In this document: positions 11,435 through 19,695 of the stretch, piece by piece
How the letters are laid out: each line of letters begins with the position of its first letter
Numbering within the stretch: position 1 is the stretch's first letter
Assembly: GCA_006226595.1 (NCBI GenBank)
Contig: SBGP01000091.1
Span: 62,001 to 126,000, forward strand
From: Deltaproteobacteria bacterium
Lineage (GTDB): Bacteria > Myxococcota_A > UBA796 > GCA-2862545
DNA: 64,000 nucleotides
Direction of reading: 5' to 3'
Notes under the pieces: model-generated
Database searches by the model: none
Seen by the model: only the letters and a program-made list of their open reading frames with translations
What the model was told of the DNA's origin: nothing
Made by a program: the position numbers and the translations under genes

Positions 11435-12139
11435 ATGCCCGTACGCAAGCTGCACATCGCCAACCAGGCGGGCCGCGACGCCACGGTCGCCATGGAGACC
11501 GCCAAGTCTCCGAAGGGCGCCAAGCTCGGCCACCCGGAGCTCGAGCTCGAGTTCCGCCAGTTCCTCGCCGCCGGCCCCGACGGCCTGCACGACACCCTCT
11601 CCGACAAGCTCGGCGAGGACTACGGCCAGGCGCTGATCGACGGGGATCCAGACGTGGACACCGAGCTCGTCGGCCGCTCGCTGGGGCGCACGTCCCCGGT
11701 GTACCTGTCGTCGACGGGCGAGGTGTTGTACGCGACCCCGTCGGTCGTCGAGGTGATCTTCGCGCCAAACGGCGAGGAGCGCGATCGGCGCGCGCCGACG
11801 GACACCGAGGCCAACGTCAACGATCAGCTGCCCGTGCGCTGGACCGGTCGCGCCATGCCGCGCCGCGACGTCGCGAGGCGCTTCGCATTCAAGCGAACCA
11901 TCCAGCTCAAGCACGTCGACGGCCTGACCTACGACTACCTGTACGCCATGGCCAAGGAGCTCGGCGACAAGGACGAGGTCGTGCTCATCGGCGGGGGGCC
12001 CAAGGGGCGTCAGCCGCTCGTGTTCCAGATCAACGGCACCCCGTACCGCGGCTTCCTCGAGGGGCGCGTGCAGGGCGACAAGTACAAGCTCCTGCTTCAC
12101 CTCTCGAACCTCGAGCTCAAGACGCCGGAGGAAGCATGA
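11435..12139 (+). CDS. Uncharacterised protein, second gene of the DNA-ligase operon
   Basis: A 234-residue cytosolic protein without signal peptide or membrane segment. The N-terminal 75 residues are mostly helical; the rest is beta-rich with FAPNGEERDRRAPTD, RRFAFKRTIQLKHVDGLTY and EVVLIGGGPKGR. The PNGE..R..D stretch resembles LDPNGERCERARLTDD of the gene before it, so the two may share a distant domain. Its stop overlaps the ligase ATG (ATGA), so the ligase is translationally coupled to it. I recognise no family; context suggests a ligase partner. Confidence 0.8.
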   Translation: MPVRKLHIANQAGRDATVAMETAKSPKGAKLGHPELELEFRQFLAAGPDGLHDTLSDKLGEDYGQALIDGDPDVDTELVGRSLGRTSPVYLSSTGEVLYATPSVVEVIFAPNGEERDRRAPTDTEANVNDQLPVRWTGRAMPRRDVARRFAFKRTIQLKHVDGLTYDYLYAMAKELGDKDEVVLIGGGPKGRQPLVFQINGTPYRGFLEGRVQGDKYKLLLHLSNLELKTPEEA

Positions 12140-13593
12140 GCCTCTACTCCACCGATCAGGCCCGTCCGTTCGGCGACGGCCAGCAGTCCCCGGCCGGCAG
12201 CATCGTCGACCCCGTCGTCGCCGGCATGGTCAGCGGCTACAAGCGCACCGTCGCCAGCCGCTACCGGGCCGTGCGTCCCGACGAGCTCGAGCTCGCCCTG
12301 CCTCCCGGTGCGCTGTGGGTGTCGCCGAAGATCGACGGACACCTGTGGTTCCTCGTGTTCGACCAGGGCGAGGCGATCCTCGTCAATCCGCGCGGACGCG
12401 TGATCTCGGGCAACGTGCCCCTGCTCAAGGAGGCTCAGTCCGTCGCGAGCCGCGTGACCACGCGCACCATCTTCGCTGGCGAGCTGTTCGCGCTGCGCAA
12501 GGGCGGACGTCCGCGGTCCGGCGACGTGTCCGCGGCGATGGGCGGCAACGCCGACGCGATGGTCGCGCGCCTCGGGTTCATGGCCTTCGACGTGCTCCTC
12601 GGCGGCGATGCCCAGACCACGCTGCCGGTCGAGTCCTACGAGCCCAAGCTCGAGCTCATGCAGCGCGTGTTCAAGGGCGGAAAGCGCGTGCAGTGCGTGC
12701 GCACCGAGCGCGTCATGGGCCACGCCGAGGTCTCGCGCCTGTACGGCGAGTGGGCCGAGGGCGGCAAGGGCGAGGGTCTGGTCGCGCGAAGCCTCGACGG
12801 CCGCACCTACAAGATCAAGCCGACCATCTCGATCGACGCGGTGGTCGTCGGCTTCACCGAGCGCGGCGACAACCCTGGTCACGTGCGGAGCATGCTCCTC
12901 GCCCTCGTCCGCGAGGACGGCCAGTTCCAGATCATCGGCTCGCTCGGAAACCTCGGCACCGACGACGTACGCAAGGAGCTGTTCGACAAGCTCGACGGCA
13001 CCGACGTCGAGTCGACCTACCGCCAGGCCTCGAGCGACGGCGCGCTGTACCGCTTCGTCGAGCCGAAGCTCGTCGTCGAGACGCTGATCACCGACGTCCA
13101 GAGCGAGGACTTCCGCGGAGACCCGGCCCAGCGCATGGTCCTCACCTTCGAGGACGGCGCGTGGAAGGCCACCCGCAAGATGCCGGGCGTGATCATCCTG
13201 TTTCCGCGCCTCGAGCGCATTCGCGACGACAAGGTCGCGAACGAGGTCGACTGCCGGATCGCGCAGGTGCTCGAGCGCTGCGAGGTCGCGGCCCTCGACC
13301 AGCATGTCGAGACCGTGGACCTGCCGAAGAGCGAGGTCGTGCGCCGGGAGGTGTGGACCAAGGCGTACCGAGGCAACACGAACATTCAGAAGCTGCTCGT
13401 GTGGAAGACGAACAAGCACGAGGTGGACGAGCGCTACCCCGCGTTCGTCATCCACTGGACGAACTACTCGCCCTCTCGCAAGGACCCCTTGCAGCGCGAT
13501 GTCCGACTCGCCGCCTCCGAGGTCGCCGCCAACGTGATCGCCGACGAGATGATCGAGAAGAACATCAAGAAGGGTTGGGACCCGGTGGAGTAG
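12136..13593 (+). CDS. ATP-dependent DNA ligase-like nucleotidyltransferase with C-terminal extension
   Basis: A 485-residue protein with the ordered motifs of ATP-dependent DNA ligases: motif I PKIDGH with adenylated Lys65, motif III AGELFA (Glu116), motif IIIa FMAFDVL (148-154), motif IV EGLVARS (Glu213), motif V YKIKP (Lys226, Lys228) followed by IDAVVVGFT, then an OB-like domain and motif VI FPRLERIRDDK (356-366). It should seal nicked DNA or RNA through an enzyme-AMP intermediate. There is no N-terminal DNA-binding domain. About 120 residues follow motif VI, including KAYRGNTNIQKLLVWKTNK, and have no known counterpart to me. It is coupled by ATGA to the gene before it. Confidence 0.88.
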   Translation: MSLYSTDQARPFGDGQQSPAGSIVDPVVAGMVSGYKRTVASRYRAVRPDELELALPPGALWVSPKIDGHLWFLVFDQGEAILVNPRGRVISGNVPLLKEAQSVASRVTTRTIFAGELFALRKGGRPRSGDVSAAMGGNADAMVARLGFMAFDVLLGGDAQTTLPVESYEPKLELMQRVFKGGKRVQCVRTERVMGHAEVSRLYGEWAEGGKGEGLVARSLDGRTYKIKPTISIDAVVVGFTERGDNPGHVRSMLLALVREDGQFQIIGSLGNLGTDDVRKELFDKLDGTDVESTYRQASSDGALYRFVEPKLVVETLITDVQSEDFRGDPAQRMVLTFEDGAWKATRKMPGVIILFPRLERIRDDKVANEVDCRIAQVLERCEVAALDQHVETVDLPKSEVVRREVWTKAYRGNTNIQKLLVWKTNKHEVDERYPAFVIHWTNYSPSRKDPLQRDVRLAASEVAANVIADEMIEKNIKKGWDPVE

Positions 13594-13630
13594 GGCCCGC
13601 CCCTCACCGTATGATGCCCGCGGAGAGTGC

Positions 13631-15385
13631 ATGGCAATGAGCCCCGACCAGCTGGTGATGGACCTCGGTGCGATCGGGGACACGCCTGGGCTGGATGACG
13701 AGGAGCGTCTCAAGCGGCGTTTCCTCATCTACATGGGCGTGCTCATGTCAGGCGGCGGCATCCTGTGGGGCAGCATCTGCGCCACGTTCGGGCTGTGGAT
13801 ACCGGCCATCGTGCCCTACGGCTACGTCGTGCTCACCCTCTTCAACCTCAGCTTCTTCAAGATGACGAAGAACTGGGAGGTCGCGCGGCTCGTGCAGGTG
13901 ACGATCAGCCTGCTGCTGCCCTTCCTGTTCCAGTGGGTGCTCGGCGGGTTCATCGCCAGCGGCGCCGTGATGCTGTGGGCGATGCTCGCGCTGGTCGGCT
14001 CGCTGACCTTCAGCTCGTCGCGCCAGAGCATCGGCCTCATGGGCCTGTACGGCATCCTCACCATCTTCAGCGGCGTCATCGACGCACGCGTCGCCGAGCA
14101 GTGGAGCCACCACCCGTCGATGAACGTGTCGGTCGCGTTCTTCGTGACCAACATCGTCGTGATCACGAGCATCGTCTTCGGACTGACCGTGTACCTGATG
14201 GTTCGCCGCGAGTCCGCGAACAGCGCGCTGTCGCAAGCGAACGCGCTGATCACGGAGCTCAACACGAACCTCGAGGAAGAGGTCGCGGTGCGCACCGAGG
14301 AGCTTCGCGACGCCGTCGCCGGACGCCAGGCGATCCTCGATCACCTGAGCGAGGGCCTCGTCGCCGTCGGACCGGACGAGCGCGTGCAGGTCGCGAACCC
14401 TGCGCTCGCCGACCTGTTCGCGAGTGATCTCCTTCCCCCGGGCGCTCCGATCGATGCGCTGCCCAACGGACTTCGCGAGGCGGTACAGGAGGCCAATGGC
14501 GGGCGCGAGGTGATCACCCGCGACGTGCCCCTCCCGGGAGAGCGACGCGCCGTGGTCTCCGCCGCTCCGATCGACCGCGGACGCGGCGTGGTCGCGCTCG
14601 TACGCGACGTGACCCTCGAGCGCGAGATCGACCGGATGAAGACCGACTTCATCGCCACCGTGAGCCACGAGCTGCGGACGCCGCTCACCAGCGTGCTCGG
14701 CTTCGCGAAGGTGACGCGCACCCGCCTCGACGACCGCATCGCCCCGCACATGCCCGCCGATGACAAGAAGGCGATGCGCGCGATGAACCAGGTCACCGGC
14801 AACATCGACATCATCATCCAGGAAGGAAAGCGGCTCACCGCGCTGATCAACGACGTGCTCGACATCTCGAAGATGGAGGCCGGCCGCATGGAGTGGCGGC
14901 GCGAGCCCATCGAGATCCAGGCGCTGATCAAGCGGGCCACCGATGCCGCCGCCGCCCAGTTCCCGAAGAACGGCCCGGTCGAGCTGCGCATCGACGTCGC
15001 CGACGAGCTGCCGCAGATCATCGGGGACCACGACCGCCTGCTCCAGGTGCTGCTCAACCTCCTGTCGAACGCCGCGAAGTTCACCGACACCGGCCACGTC
15101 ACCGTGCGCGCCCAGCCCTCCGACTCCGGCGTCCTCCTCGAGGTCATCGACACGGGCGACGGCATCGAGCCCAGCATGCGCCAGGCGGTGTTCGAGAAGT
15201 TCAAGCAGGTCGGCGACACCCTTACCGACAAGCCGCAGGGCACGGGCCTCGGCCTGCCCATCTGCCGTCAGATCGTCCACGCCCACGGCGGCTCCATCGA
15301 GGTGGACGGCGCGCTGGGCATCGGCAGCATCTTCCGCGTACGGCTCCCGCCGACGCCCCCTCAAGGGACGCACCCCCTCGCCTGA
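13631..15385 (+). CDS. PAS-containing membrane sensor histidine kinase
   Basis: A 584-residue kinase. Around six membrane segments (residues about 33-200) are followed by a coiled coil (NSALSQANALITELNTNLEE), a PAS-like domain (about 235-320), HisKA with His346 in VSHELRTPLTS, and an ATPase domain with Asn480 in LLSNAAKF, DTGDGI and GTGLGLPI. It lacks a receiver, so it needs a separate response regulator, and none is nearby. The ATG at 13631 is preceded by TATGAT at 13610-13615 and a weak GAGAG; ATG 13637 is also possible. It follows the ligase gene by 37 bases, so co-transcription with the ligase cannot be excluded. Confidence 0.9.
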   Translation: MAMSPDQLVMDLGAIGDTPGLDDEERLKRRFLIYMGVLMSGGGILWGSICATFGLWIPAIVPYGYVVLTLFNLSFFKMTKNWEVARLVQVTISLLLPFLFQWVLGGFIASGAVMLWAMLALVGSLTFSSSRQSIGLMGLYGILTIFSGVIDARVAEQWSHHPSMNVSVAFFVTNIVVITSIVFGLTVYLMVRRESANSALSQANALITELNTNLEEEVAVRTEELRDAVAGRQAILDHLSEGLVAVGPDERVQVANPALADLFASDLLPPGAPIDALPNGLREAVQEANGGREVITRDVPLPGERRAVVSAAPIDRGRGVVALVRDVTLEREIDRMKTDFIATVSHELRTPLTSVLGFAKVTRTRLDDRIAPHMPADDKKAMRAMNQVTGNIDIIIQEGKRLTALINDVLDISKMEAGRMEWRREPIEIQALIKRATDAAAAQFPKNGPVELRIDVADELPQIIGDHDRLLQVLLNLLSNAAKFTDTGHVTVRAQPSDSGVLLEVIDTGDGIEPSMRQAVFEKFKQVGDTLTDKPQGTGLGLPICRQIVHAHGGSIEVDGALGIGSIFRVRLPPTPPQGTHPLA

Positions 15386-15418
15386 CGGGTTGTACCCTCG
15401 CCGCTCTCGGAGGACCTC

Positions 15419-15931
15419 ATGCTCTGGCTGCTCCTGTCCCTCGCCTTCGCTGGAGAGACCTCGATTTCCGTGCCCGCGGGCGTGGACTCCGTACGCCTGC
15501 ATTGCGGAAGCGCGCCGGTCGAGGAGCTCACGGTGAGCGGCGGCAAGGTCACCACGAACGTCGATCCGTCGAAGACCTGCGAGGTCGAGTTCGTGCAGAA
15601 GTCCGGCACCGTCAAGCTGTGGGGCGACTGGGCCTGCTCTCCCGGCCGATGCGCCGAGCAGCAGGGTCCGGCGACGGCAGTCGCCCCCGGCGAAGTGCTG
15701 ATCACGATCTCCGACGCGTTCAACGCGACGATGCTCGAGCTCAACTGCCGCGGCGGTTACCGGGAGCGGGCGGCAATCGACCAGTTCGCCGGGCGCTTCA
15801 CCAGCGTGCCCGCCGGCGACGACTGCACCTTGAACTTCAAGGGCGGTGCGCCGGGCCAGTTCCGTGGCATCACGCCCGGGGCCTGGAAGTGCGACAAGCA
15901 GGGCACGGCGGTGTTCTGCAAGCAGCAGTAG
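15419..15931 (+). CDS. Small secreted Cys-containing protein
   Basis: A 170-residue protein that starts after CGGAGG. MLWLLLSLAFA is a short signal peptide. The mature part is beta-rich with seven or more Cys in pairs (LHCGSAP, KTCEVEF, WACSPGRC, LNCRGG, DDCTLNF, WKCDK, VFCKQQ), which suggests disulfides. Two similar halves may be present: SVPAGVDSVRLHCGSAP and SVPAGDDCTLNFKGGAP. No family is recognised. A hairpin lies 20 bases downstream. Confidence 0.75.
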   Translation: MLWLLLSLAFAGETSISVPAGVDSVRLHCGSAPVEELTVSGGKVTTNVDPSKTCEVEFVQKSGTVKLWGDWACSPGRCAEQQGPATAVAPGEVLITISDAFNATMLELNCRGGYRERAAIDQFAGRFTSVPAGDDCTLNFKGGAPGQFRGITPGAWKCDKQGTAVFCKQQ

Positions 15932-15950
15932 CCGCCCACACGCGCGCAAA

Positions 15951-15967
15951 GGCGCCCGATGGGCGCC
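15951..15967 (+). terminator. Hairpin downstream of the small secreted protein
   Basis: GGCGCCC and GGGCGCC form a perfect 7-bp stem with loop GAT, 20 bases after the stop at 15931. No T-tract follows, so this is a candidate only. Confidence 0.4.
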
Positions 15968-16164
15968 CGAAAGGTCGGTCAAACGGCAGAAGTCGCGCCA
16001 CGCGCCGCTTCTCGCCCTGGCACGTGCGTTGCAACTCACAAGCCCCGAGGAGGGTCCATGGGGTGGCTTGCCGGCCCGACCGACGCGAGGGCGCACTGAT
16101 GCGCGTGCCTCCGCCGATTCCCGATCCCGAGGACGCCATCACCTATGCTCCTGGCGGAGGTGAC

Positions 16165-16575
16165 ATGCGCTACTTCGCTGCCGCGGACATCGCCGCTCCA
16201 CCCGATGCGGTGTGGGCGATCCTCACGCGGGCCGACGCGTACCCAGAGTGGGAGCCGAACACCACGAAGGTCGAGGGCTCGATCGAGGCGGGAAGCCAGA
16301 TCACGGTCCACACCAAGCTCTCGAGCCAGGCATTTCCGGTGACGGTGTCCGAGCTCGAGGCGCCGCGGTGCATGGAGTGGACCGGTGGCATGCCGCTCGG
16401 GCTGTTCAAGGGCGTACGCCGGTTCACGCTACGGGCCAGCGAGTCCGGCACGCACTTCGAGGTCGAGGAGAACTTCTCGGGCCCCTTGCTGTTCCTGATG
16501 CGCCGGATGATGCCCGACCTGCAGCCGAGCTTCGACGACTTCGCCGCAGCCCTGAAGCAGGCCGCCGAACGCTGA
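16165..16575 (+). CDS. SRPBCC (polyketide cyclase/dehydrase-like) protein
   Basis: A 136-residue cytosolic protein typical in length and pattern of the SRPBCC family: MRYFAAADIAAPPDAVWAI helix, YPEWEPNTTKVEG, an ITVHTKL strand, the turn CMEWTGGMPLGLFKG, a HFEVEENFSGPL strand and a final helix. These helix-grip proteins bind small hydrophobic ligands; the ligand is unknown. The start at 16165 has GGAGG four bases upstream and a TATGCT box at 16144-16149; an ATG at 16099 in the same frame lacks these. The 230 bases before it hold only the hairpin at 15951. Confidence 0.8.
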   Translation: MRYFAAADIAAPPDAVWAILTRADAYPEWEPNTTKVEGSIEAGSQITVHTKLSSQAFPVTVSELEAPRCMEWTGGMPLGLFKGVRRFTLRASESGTHFEVEENFSGPLLFLMRRMMPDLQPSFDDFAAALKQAAER

Positions 16576-16648
16576 CCTGGGCGGGCCGCTGGAACCGGGA
16601 TCCTCGCTCAACAGCATGCGAGGTCCCGTCCAGCGGCCGCGCCGAAAG

Positions 16649-17893
16649 TCACTCCCAGCGCGCGCTAAGCACGGTGTAGCGGCCGTCGGCCGCCGGGCCC
16701 CGCATCGGGGTGGCGCGGTTCACCGTCGGGAAGGGCATCGCCCAGCGAATCGTGTGGGCCGCGCCGCTGATCAGGCCGGTGTCCGCCGCGGAGAGATGCA
16801 GCGCACTTCGCGCCGACAGGTGCTCGGGGTCGAACACGTCGAGGAAGCGAATGCTCGAGAACTCGCCGGTCTCGGCGGTGCCGATGCTCACCGCCTCGGT
16901 GTTCGCCGTCTGGTCGCCGCGCGCGGTGAGCACGATCTCGTCGTCGCCGAAGCTCTCGTTGGTCTCGACCACACCCAGCTGCACGCGCAGGTGCGGGTTG
17001 CGACGGCGCAGGGCCTCGATGGCCCACCGCCGGCTCTGGCCATCGCCGCGCTCGGGGTACTTGAGCACGTAGAACAGCGACTCGATGGGCGCGTTCATCG
17101 CTGCGTCCATGGAGGGCAGCCCGTATCGGTCGCGGGCACGCCCGGTGGCGATGTCCCCCTCGAGCAGCGACGGCATCGCGCGGGTGTCGTGCATGTCGAC
17201 GTCCCGATCGGACTCACCGCGGTGGGACTCGCTGATCTCCATGTCCCACGGGATCGACCAGTCGTAGCGCTGGAAGAAGACCTGCGTGTCATCGTGCTCG
17301 GCGACGAACGCGGAGCGCAGGTGGTCGTGGCCCTCGATGCGAGCGAGCCGACCGGCCCCTACCGGGTCGCCGTTCTGGGCGTCGAAGCTCGGCTGGTCGG
17401 CGGTGTGGAAGTCCACACCGGACTCCATGATGCACTCGGGCTGCGAGTAGAACGGCGCGCGGTACACGGCCTCGTCGAGGTGGGAGTCGTCGACGTACTG
17501 CGCATCGCGGCTCCGGGGCACGGTGATCGCAGTGCGGAACACCTCGCGCCCGCGGTCGTCCTCGTAGATCAGGTGACGCTCGGTGCTCTCGAGGGTCTGG
17601 GCGAGGCCGAACTCGATGATGCCGTCGGTGGTGACACCAGGGGCGAGGTCGGCGCGCGCATCGAAGTGCACGCGCGGGGCGGTCACGTGCGTCGTGTCCT
17701 CGGGTCCCTGCCGCGCGGTGGCATGGCCGTCGAACACGGGCCCGACCGGTCGCACGACGAGGTCGCTGCGCCGCAGGGCCTCCTGGGCGGCCGCGTTGCC
17801 GCGCTCCTGGTCGAAGCCAGGCCCTTGCTGCTCGGCCTGTTCGGCCTCCCGCTGCTGATGACGCTCTGCGCGACGGGTCCGATGCATGGCCAT
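16649..17893 (-). CDS. Uncharacterised 414-residue protein
   Basis: No signal peptide or membrane segment is visible, so it is probably cytosolic or exported by a special route. The first 50 residues are polar and Gln/Glu/Arg-rich (MAMHRTRRAERHQQREAEQ) with GNAAAQEALRRSD. The rest is beta-rich with many His and Asp, and includes a region from DHLRSAFVAEHDDTQVFFQ to DWSIPWDME and a C-terminal domain from about residue 300 (VQLGVVETNESFGDDEIVL). The start is set at 17893, where GGGAG precedes the ATG, instead of the in-frame ATG at 17923. I cannot name a family. It stands alone between convergent and codirectional neighbours. Confidence 0.7.
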   Translation of the reverse strand: MAMHRTRRAERHQQREAEQAEQQGPGFDQERGNAAAQEALRRSDLVVRPVGPVFDGHATARQGPEDTTHVTAPRVHFDARADLAPGVTTDGIIEFGLAQTLESTERHLIYEDDRGREVFRTAITVPRSRDAQYVDDSHLDEAVYRAPFYSQPECIMESGVDFHTADQPSFDAQNGDPVGAGRLARIEGHDHLRSAFVAEHDDTQVFFQRYDWSIPWDMEISESHRGESDRDVDMHDTRAMPSLLEGDIATGRARDRYGLPSMDAAMNAPIESLFYVLKYPERGDGQSRRWAIEALRRRNPHLRVQLGVVETNESFGDDEIVLTARGDQTANTEAVSIGTAETGEFSSIRFLDVFDPEHLSARSALHLSAADTGLISGAAHTIRWAMPFPTVNRATPMRGPAADGRYTVLSARWE

Positions 17894-18004
17894 GGGGAGC
17901 TCCCGGGTCGAGGATGACCCCAACCTAGAGCGTCGTGCGCGCGGAGCCGACTACACGGTGCAACAGCCCACGAACCGGGCGTCCACAGCGATCACCCCTA
18001 GGGA

Positions 18005-19315
18005 TCAGCTGAAGGTGAGCTCGCGTCCGCGAATGCCGTCGATGATCTCGCCATCTCGGAACACGAGCTGTCCGAGGACTGCCGTCATCACCGGCCACCC
18101 GGTGAGCGTCTGCCCCTCCCACGGCGACCAGCCAGCACGCGTCCAGGTCCGGGCGTCGCCGACCGTGCGCACGGCGGACATGTCGACGATGGCGAGATCC
18201 GCGTCGTAGCCGACCTCGAGGCGTCCCTTGCGTCCGATGCCGTACACGTGGGCGGGCCCGTCGCTCATCCACCGCGCGACCTCGCACAGCTTGAGCTCAC
18301 CGCGATTCACGCGATCGAGGAGCACCGGCAGCGCCCACTCGACCCCCGGCACGCCACTCGGCGACTGCGGGTACGGACGTGCCTTCTCCTCGGCGGTGTG
18401 CGGGGCGTGGTCGCTGGCGATGCAGTCGATCGTGCCGTCTCGCAGCCGAGCGAGCAGCCGCGCCATGTGGCGTCCGCCGCGGATCGGCGGGTTGGTCTGG
18501 GCGCGAGCGCCGAGCCGCTCGTACACCTCTTCGTCGAGGAACAGGTGATGGGGTGTGACCTCGGCGGTGATCCGCGTGCGGTCGACCGTCGCGAGGAAGT
18601 CCACCTCTTCGGCCGTCGACAGATGGAGCAGGTGCAGGCGACGCCCGTGCTTGTGCGACAGGTCCACGGCGTGGCGGGTCGCCGAGAGCGCGGCCTCGAC
18701 GTCACGGATCTTGGGATGGTCGCGGACTTCGGCGCGGCCCTCGTAGAGCATCTGCCGCTCGCGGATGCGCGCCCCGCTCTCCGCGTGCACGGCGAGCACC
18801 TTGTCGCCCACCGCCGCGAAGATGTGCTCGAGGCGCTCGACGCCCTCGAGGCGAAGCCCCTCAGACGACGGTCCCATCATCACCTTCACACCGGGCGTGC
18901 GGTCACAGGCGACGATCTCGTCGTTGTTCTCGCCGTTCGCACCCATGAAGAAGCCGTAGTGGACGACGGACTTCTCGGCGGCCAGCGCGAGCTTGGCCTC
19001 GAGCCGCTCGACCGAGGTGGTGACCGGGTTGTTGTTCGGCATGTCGAGGAAGGCGGTGACGCCTCCCGCGGCGGCCGCGCGCGAGCCCGTGGCGAGGTCC
19101 TCTTTGTAGGTGTGACCCGGCTCGCGGAAGTGCACCTGCGGGTCGATGACCCCGGGCAGCACCGTGAGCCCGGACCCATCGATCTCTTCTCCCGCGGAGC
19201 GAGCAATCGACGGGCCGATCTCGGCGATGACGCCTTCCTCGACCAGGAGGTCGCCGGTGACGACGCGGTCGGGCAGCACGAGACGTGCCTGGCGAATGGT
19301 GAGGGTGCCGGCCAT
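18005..19315 (-). CDS. pyrC: Dihydroorotase
   Basis: A 436-residue amidohydrolase that should close carbamoyl-aspartate to dihydroorotate in pyrimidine synthesis. Family motifs are clear: DPQVHFREPG near the N-terminus, FLDMPNNNP, a Lys in VKVMMGPSS that would be carboxylated, HLLHLSTAEE, AEVTPHHLFLD, and IASDHAPHT with the catalytic Asp. The first metal motif reads Q60-V-H62 where most class I enzymes have H-x-H. Length matches the family. The start at 19315 has GGAG just upstream; longer in-frame extensions have no support. An allantoinase or hydantoinase is less likely. It is alone, with no other pyr genes nearby. Confidence 0.85.
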   Translation of the reverse strand: MAGTLTIRQARLVLPDRVVTGDLLVEEGVIAEIGPSIARSAGEEIDGSGLTVLPGVIDPQVHFREPGHTYKEDLATGSRAAAAGGVTAFLDMPNNNPVTTSVERLEAKLALAAEKSVVHYGFFMGANGENNDEIVACDRTPGVKVMMGPSSEGLRLEGVERLEHIFAAVGDKVLAVHAESGARIRERQMLYEGRAEVRDHPKIRDVEAALSATRHAVDLSHKHGRRLHLLHLSTAEEVDFLATVDRTRITAEVTPHHLFLDEEVYERLGARAQTNPPIRGGRHMARLLARLRDGTIDCIASDHAPHTAEEKARPYPQSPSGVPGVEWALPVLLDRVNRGELKLCEVARWMSDGPAHVYGIGRKGRLEVGYDADLAIVDMSAVRTVGDARTWTRAGWSPWEGQTLTGWPVMTAVLGQLVFRDGEIIDGIRGRELTFS

Positions 19316-19695
19316 GGCTCCAGTGGGTTCACGGGTCCAGAGGACCGGCCCAGCTAACCTGATGCGAGGCCAGGTGTGCAACATCCCGTGGCGGACGCCG
19401 TGGCGAGCGCCGAGCACTCGGCCAAAGCCGAGGGGGTCGGCGGGCTGTCCTCCGCGAGCACGCCCACCGGCGAGGGGCGGTGACGAGACCCGCCGCGCAG
19501 GTTCAGATACCACAGCCGTGACGCACCTCGTGCGAGATTGCTGCCAATCCGACAGGCAGAGTTGACGCCTCTCGGACATTCGTCTCAAGCCCGCTATTCA
19601 CGGGCCATGTGAGCCGATCTGGTGCACCCTCCACGCGGTTTTCAGGAGATCCCTGACGCGGGACTGCCCTACGATCGAACGTGGAGGCCTTCCCC
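19316..19695. other. Divergent intergenic region
   Basis: 380 bases lie between pyrC (minus) and the TPR lipoprotein gene (plus). I see no convincing ORF or RNA gene. A TACGAT box at 19670-19675 with GGAGG at 19682-19686 could serve the plus-strand gene. A TTGACG at 19562 has no -10 at a workable distance. Confidence 0.4.

Noticed and set aside
14893-16575. A 560-codon version of the SRPBCC gene at 16165
   Set aside because: The upstream part is a shadow of the histidine kinase and secreted-protein genes; GGAGG supports the start at 16165.
16649-17893. eCIS-associated DUF4157 protein, from the GNAAAQEAL stretch
   Set aside because: The HExxH-type core of DUF4157 is absent and no eCIS gene is nearby.
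19562-19600. A sigma70 promoter from TTGACG to TATTCA
   Set aside because: The spacing is 27 bases, far beyond the usual 16-18.
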